DNA from: Orobanche coerulescens | Lineage: Eukaryota > Streptophyta > Magnoliopsida > Lamiales > Orobanchaceae | NCBI GenBank assembly: GCA_033398695.1 | Contig: CM065801.1 | Location: 101,115,170 to 101,179,169, forward strand | Direction of reading: 5' to 3' | DNA: 64,000 nucleotides | Shown here: positions 59,185 to 64,000 of the stretch, piece after piece | Numbering within the stretch: the stretch's first letter is position 1 | Layout: every line of letters starts with the position of its first letter | Program-made: the position numbers and the translations under genes | The notes under the pieces: generated by a model | What the model saw: the letters and a program-made list of their open reading frames with translations, nothing else | Told to the model about the DNA's origin: nothing | Database searches by the model: none

Positions 59185-59627
59185 TTTTTGTATTTTACTC
59201 AGGGGGAGTATTTTTTTTCAAAGAAGAGATATTATTCTCAGGGGGAGTTTTTATCCTTTATGCATTTATTCATAAATTGTATCATGCATATTTTATATTT
59301 TGGTATTATTTATTTCAATTGATATTCTATCCACTTTTTGATGAAAACAAAAAGGGGGAGAGAAAGGAGGAAAATGGGATTTACCCTGAAAGGGGGAGAA
59401 ACGAAGGAATTAAAAAATGAGGAGACGTCGAAAAGACGATGAAAAATTAATGAAAGTGAGAAAAGAAAAGGAGAAAAGAAAAGGAGTCGAAAAAGAAATG
59501 GGAGAAGATTCTAACGAAACGGACAAAGTAAAAAACTTTGGTCTGTAAAGATATACATATATTTGTATTTTTGCAGGAAAATCCCATTGACGAAATGTTG
59601 TTTTGTAATCATCAAAAAGGGGGAGAT
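59185..59627 (+). other. TR-GAG 3' non-coding part with repeated purine tracts
   Basis: GGGGGAG occurs at about 59202, 59241, 59354, 59392 and finally 59619 just before the 3' LTR; the last is the functional polypurine tract position. Confidence 0.75.
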
Positions 59628-60667
59628 TGTTGGAACATTTAGTTCCATACATAAATTAAAAGTGTTTTGATGATTAATGTTGATAAGCAAAACAAAACAA
59701 CAAAGAGACGAAGCAAGCATCAAAGGAAATCGAAGTGCAAAAAGCTGGAAAATCACAAAGCTAACGTACGTAATATGTGATCATTAACGTACGTAATATG
59801 GGCAAGCTAACGTACGTAACAAAGGTTTTATAACGTACGTAAAGGAGTTCAAACAAGTGAACGTTGGAGAAGTCAAAGTCAGCAAAGCATCCAACGGATA
59901 TATGACGTCAGCAGTGACGTAACGTTAACGTACGTAACAAAGGAAAGGCTAACGTACGTAACTAAAAATGACGAAACTCACTGGACTGATTTGTGAAGAG
60001 GCTTACGTACGTAACCTATTATGGTTAACGTACGTAAAGGGTCTTACGTACGTAATGGGAAGCATATAGCGTACGTAATGAAGGTTCAGCAGCTAACGGC
60101 TAGTTTGAAGATGGAGCCTATAAATACCATCCCTATGGTATTGTTTGAGTACAACAACCTTGAGCAAATTGCCTATACTTGTGATATTATTATACACATT
60201 CTTGTTGTTGATATTGAGCTTAATTGTAAGTGTTTGAGTGAGAATTCACGAAAACATACACGAGTGGTAAAAGAAAAGATACGATTGGATTCGGTGTTAT
60301 TAGGATCAAGGATCCGGCATTATTAGAATCGCAATCGATATCTAAGTGAGGTTTATCGAGTACCCATAGAAAGCTAGAGAGGTTGATTCCTTGTCCTACG
60401 AAAAGGAAAACGGTTTGACTTGGACCGACACAAAGACAAGTACGAGCGGTTTATCACGGACCGATAGAAGACGTGATTGTAACGGTTATACCTCGACCGA
60501 TAGAAGAGAGGTATAGAGGTTTTTATCTTGATCCTATAGAAAAAGATACCGAGAGAGGACGTAGGCTCGTTTATAGCCGAACCTCTATAAATCCTCGTGT
60601 CCTTTATTTTCCGCAATTATATTTACGCTTCCGCAAACAGCGCAAATATCTGAATCGGTACCCAACA
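59628..60667 (+). mobile_element. TR-GAG element, 3' LTR (1040 bp)
   Basis: Pairs with 56549-57585; carries the same array and TATA box. Followed by TSD AGGAG and the resumed LTR of element E. Confidence 0.9.
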
Positions 60668-61401
60668 AGGAGTTCCCGAGCGAGTTGGAAATCGTTAGGG
60701 CGGCGTAGGACCTGAGTGGTCTGCGTTGGGCTTAAGGTTGGCATTGAGGCTAAAGTGTGACCGGAGGGATGCCGTCGGCCATATACACTTCCTCTATGTC
60801 GATTAGGGCAATCGAGGCACACATTTAAATCATACGCCTCGTGAGCTTACTCGTAAGCATTAGCTATCGGTTCCGGCTATGCTGCGGGGGATCGTTGGCT
60901 TGTACATGTGGTTGCGAGACAACACCACATTGCGGATTGAAGGTAATATGTCGGTATGCGAAGTAGTCCCAAACATCGTGAGGGGCAAATATCTATTAAT
61001 GGCATGAATCTAAGCCAAGATCTAAAAGGTTGTCCGTCTCGAGTGAGGTACTCTCAAGGGCGCCAAGGTACTGCACCTAGGAAGTCCCGAGTGAGTGTCG
61101 AGCACGAGGAATTGCACTTCGGGCATGCGAGTGACCCTTAGTGCCGAGCGCCATTGCGGGTTAAGATTGAAGGGTATGAGATACCGGCCCTTAATTGGTC
61201 GGAGGTAAAGGACAGGTGGGTGCCTAGCGTCTTACGCAGCACAATGGACCAGTGCATGATATCTCTAATGTTGGTATTATATGAAATCTCGTTGATGATA
61301 GTCGGACGGAGACTCGGAAGTCTCCTAGGCGCACGGGTGACTCGTGATCCGCTGCACGAATTCGACGGCCTGAACCTCAGTGAGCCGCACCCCGTGACAG
61401 G

Positions 61402-61414
61402 TGGTATCAGAGCC
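61402..61414 (+). other. Element E primer-binding site
   Basis: TGGTATCAGAGCC, an exact match to the common plant tRNA-Met type site, two bases after the LTR. Confidence 0.85.
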
Positions 61415-63586
61415 TTGGAATGTCGCATCCAGGTTTCAGTTGAGCTTTGTTGAATATCTTGCTTCCCTATGAGAACCGGATACCAAAATTGTGCCAAATT
61501 TTTTTTTTTTTGATTAGCCATTGTAGTGGCATTTCAGCGAAGGGCTTGCAGTGCGTTCTTACGTATTGTGGCAGAGTTGAGAATTAAGTTGGCAGTGGGA
61601 CTTGAGCGAATGGTAGTACCTCGAGTTGGCTTTGCAATTGGGCGAATGGTAGTACCCTGGTTGTTTGGTTTCTGTCGGTGATGTTCGAAAGCTTTGTTCG
61701 GTGCGAGTTGTTGGCATTAGTGATTTCGGCGAATGGTAGTACCCGGGTTGCGACGTGTTTAATGACTATATTTATTCTCTGCGAGTACGGTTGGCAGTTG
61801 GTTAATGTGAGGGGAACATTCTCATCGGTAAATTACGGACGCGTGAGTAACGGTGTTGGTGTAATCTGATCAGAAACTTTATGTTGGCCTATTTTTGTGG
61901 GCTTATAAGACATCTTGATCTCCTAGAAGGAGACATGCCGGTAAGCCGGGTGGTGTGCAGTAGCCACGTCAGCCAAGTTGCAGCCATGTTTGCGTAGCGC
62001 CGCAGATTGAGAGGTGATTTGGGTTTGAGACCTATTTGGGCGAGAACTTCAGTGCGGGAATCCGCCACAGCACGTTCAGGTGCAAAGCTTGGGCTTAATC
62101 TTAGTGCGCACAAGCACCACAGCACTTGAGGTGCATTGGTTACTAAGAGATTTGGATTGTTATGCGCAAAGCGCTTTCGCACATGAGGTGCAATCGTAAC
62201 ACAGCCACCACGGGAGTTGCAAGAGTGGAGTGTTCAGTCTTCCTGGTTCGAGTCGAGCAGATATGAGAATGGGCATGCTCCAAGTATGGTGTTGCATGTC
62301 CTAGCAGTCTATGAGGGACAAGAGATTCGGGTCTGGCCTCCAACACGAGTGGGGGAGGTCCAGACCCCCGAGAGAAATGGGCTGATTCGAGAATGATGTT
62401 CCTTAAGGGGATTCCAAAGCCTAGAGTATGGGCTCTGTGGTTGAGGGATTTTCTGAAAGGGACTGAGTTATACGAAGCATTAGGCTTCTTGGTTACCGAA
62501 GAGGTGTGTCCATCCAGGATACACATGTGAGCGATTCTGAGATGGCTCTTCTTGGAAGTGATTTGGAAGCCAATAACTGGGACCTATTGGTTGAAGAATT
62601 TACGATGAGAGCAAGCGGATGAGGTGTGCTCGACAGAGTACACAATCGTGCGTTGAGCAATAAGGCCGATGGCGAGTTACGAAGTTCACACGCCAGGCTG
62701 AAGGCCGGTGACGCGGTGTGCCGAGAGTTAGGCCACCTTCGAGCGGGGGAGGGTGCGTTGATCACGCGTACAGCCTTCAAGCTCCTTGACGTAGAAGTGC
62801 GGTGGCCTGAGGGCCGAGAGTAGTGATCTGTGAGAAGCCGTGCAGGCCTCTTTCGACTTGTGCTAGAGGGCACTTGTCTTACAGAGTTTCAGATTGGGTT
62901 TGGCTCGTCCTTGATAGAATTCGGAATCCATATTATGGGGTATGGTTAGTAAGGATATTTGAGAGGCGGCGCGGTGGTATTTGAGCGGAGCGCAAGGCTC
63001 CTTTGGATGGGTTCTTGGTGTTAGTGAGAACTCTTAGAAGTATCATGTACTCCAGATGTTCAGGCAAATCGACCCGGTTTAATTCGGAGAACTTGTCGCT
63101 AGTCTCGGACTTGACAATGAGGGAGTGACTTGATTTGAGCTAGAGTGGCGATCTGACACCATCGGTTGGTTTTTGGTTATATCGAGGCATGGAGAGAATG
63201 ATTCCTGCCAAGATTAGAGTGAGGGTGTGTGCTGAGAGCGGCAACATCCGAGAGGAGGGAGAGTGCATTGATCGCATGCACTGCATCCCTACGAGCAATG
63301 AGTTTGAATGCGCGAGGCGCAAGAGTTGCCGGGCGAGCGGTGAGAAATTGCGATCATCGAGTTGCCGTGCAGGCGTTCTTCGAGTTGGGCCTCACACTTT
63401 ACAAGAAGGAGCCACTTGATGGAACTAAGAGTGTTGTGCTGCGAGGCACACGAGTTGAGGAGATGGAGGTAGAGTGTCGGGTTCGTTGCCCAAGTATTTT
63501 CATGATGAGATGGGCAGCGCATGTACATAGAGCAGGTTGTGTGTGCATGCGTTGACGAGGACGTCAACGGATCGAGAGGGGGAGGA
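61415..63586 (+). mobile_element. Element E internal region, non-coding
   Basis: About 2.2 kb without recognisable Gag or Pol. It has three copies of GCGAATGGTAGTACC (61606, 61642, 61729) and repeated CCACAGCAC with AGGTGCA words around 62060-62215. Ends in purine tract GAGAGGGGGAGGA (63574-63586). Likely a non-autonomous element; long open frames on either strand show no known domain. Confidence 0.7.
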
Positions 63587-64000
63587 TGTCACAGGGCACT
63601 TTCCATATTATTCGGATTACCCGGGATTGCCCCGGACTTACAAAGGATTATGTTGGATAGTTGCCCTGCGACACGAATAAGGTTGGGGACGTGCAACAGT
63701 GGTCGGCGTCCGGAGTGTGTCCGTGCGCGAGCAGGACTTTGAGTCGTTGAGCAGAGGGCTTTAGGATAACAGTTTCGTGAAATGATTGTAATGGGGAGTT
63801 CCTTGGAGTGTTGGGAAGGTCTCCACCAAGTTTCACAACTAGACGATTCCGTTTGAGTAGCGAACGATGCGAAGTATCGAGATGCTGCAGTGCAGTGGCA
63901 TTGTAGTAGTTTCAGAATATTGCAGAGGCAATTCCTCACTCCTCGAGTATCGGATGGGGCTGAAACTTTGAGGACATATAGATAATGTCGTAAGCTACTC
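63587..64000 (+). mobile_element. Element E, 3' LTR (runs off the window)
   Basis: Starts TGTCACAGGGC right after the purine tract and matches 55879-56292. The end and the right TSD are outside the window. Confidence 0.85.

Larger units (their letters stand above)
55879..61399 (+). mobile_element. Element E, 5' LTR (interrupted by the TR-GAG element)
   Basis: Starts TGTCACAGGGC, ends CCGTGACA next to a tRNA-Met primer-binding site. The LTR is 55879-56548 plus 60673-61399, about 1.4 kb once the insertion and the duplicated AGGAG are removed. Its first 414 bp match 63587-64000 with about eight differences. Confidence 0.85.

Noticed and set aside
61401..61414. tRNA-like sequences at primer-binding sites
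   Set aside because: Only 11-13 bases match a tRNA 3' end; no cloverleaf is present, so these are primer-binding sites and not tRNA genes.
61498..61511. Poly-T run of 13
   Set aside because: Could suggest a poly-A tail of a retroelement on the minus strand, but no LINE or SINE sequence or duplication is next to it.
62143..62873. Overlapping Ser/Arg-rich open frames on the minus strand in element E
   Set aside because: High GC locally keeps frames open; no Gag, Pol or other domain, and they are antisense to the element.

Overview
The window is repeat DNA from a large plant genome, most likely an angiosperm. It is an AT-rich nest of LTR retrotransposons. I found no cellular gene, rRNA, tRNA gene or CRISPR array. 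Every recognisable protein is a Ty3 (chromovirus) or Ty1/copia Gag-Pol piece, mostly broken. Primer-binding sites resemble the 3' end of initiator tRNA-Met, LTRs start TG and mostly end CA, and insertions are flanked by 5-bp target-site duplications (TSDs).

Layout. 1-230: end of an LTR (element D) that runs off the window and is inserted in the gag of chromovirus copy A'. 231-11128: two head-to-tail minus-strand chromoviruses, A' and A, that share one LTR (1256-3831); A keeps gag, protease, RT-RNase H, integrase and chromodomain remnants (3866-8329), and its right LTR starts at 8775. 11129-20980: minus-strand chromovirus element 2, inserted in the right LTR of A (TSD AAATT). 21001 to at least 55878: a degenerate Ty1/copia element, also inserted in the right LTR of A. 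It is split by (i) a probable solo LTR in its own 5' LTR (21599-23077, TSD CCATA), (ii) the best preserved element here, plus-strand chromovirus element 3 (25996-36922), placed in the protease/integrase interval, and (iii) a 15.1-kb non-coding element with three LTRs (39689-54793, TSD TGTCA) placed in the RNase H. 55879 to beyond 64000: a non-coding LTR element E, whose 5' LTR is split by a young gag-only copia derivative (TR-GAG type, 56549-60667, TSD AGGAG).

Main discovery candidate. Four LTR families of two superfamilies (chromovirus elements 2 and 3, the three-LTR element, and the copia-type gag-only element) carry, just upstream of the TATA box in U3, an array of a CpG-containing motif with core RCGYRCGY (ACGTACGT or GCGCACGC). 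Copies are spaced 23 bp apart and grouped by the same rule: a run of four to six, a gap near 100 bp, a pair, a gap of about 51 bp, a pair, then 17-19 bp and a last pair. Rearranged or extra modules occur in element 2 and the three-LTR element. Two short boxes recur inside the 100-bp gap of the Ty3-type arrays. Element A, which shares coding and R/U5 sequence with element 3, lacks the array, so the array behaves as an exchangeable promoter module.

Caution: near-identical copies differ largely by single-base indels, so some frameshifts noted here may be assembly errors. All identities are by eye.
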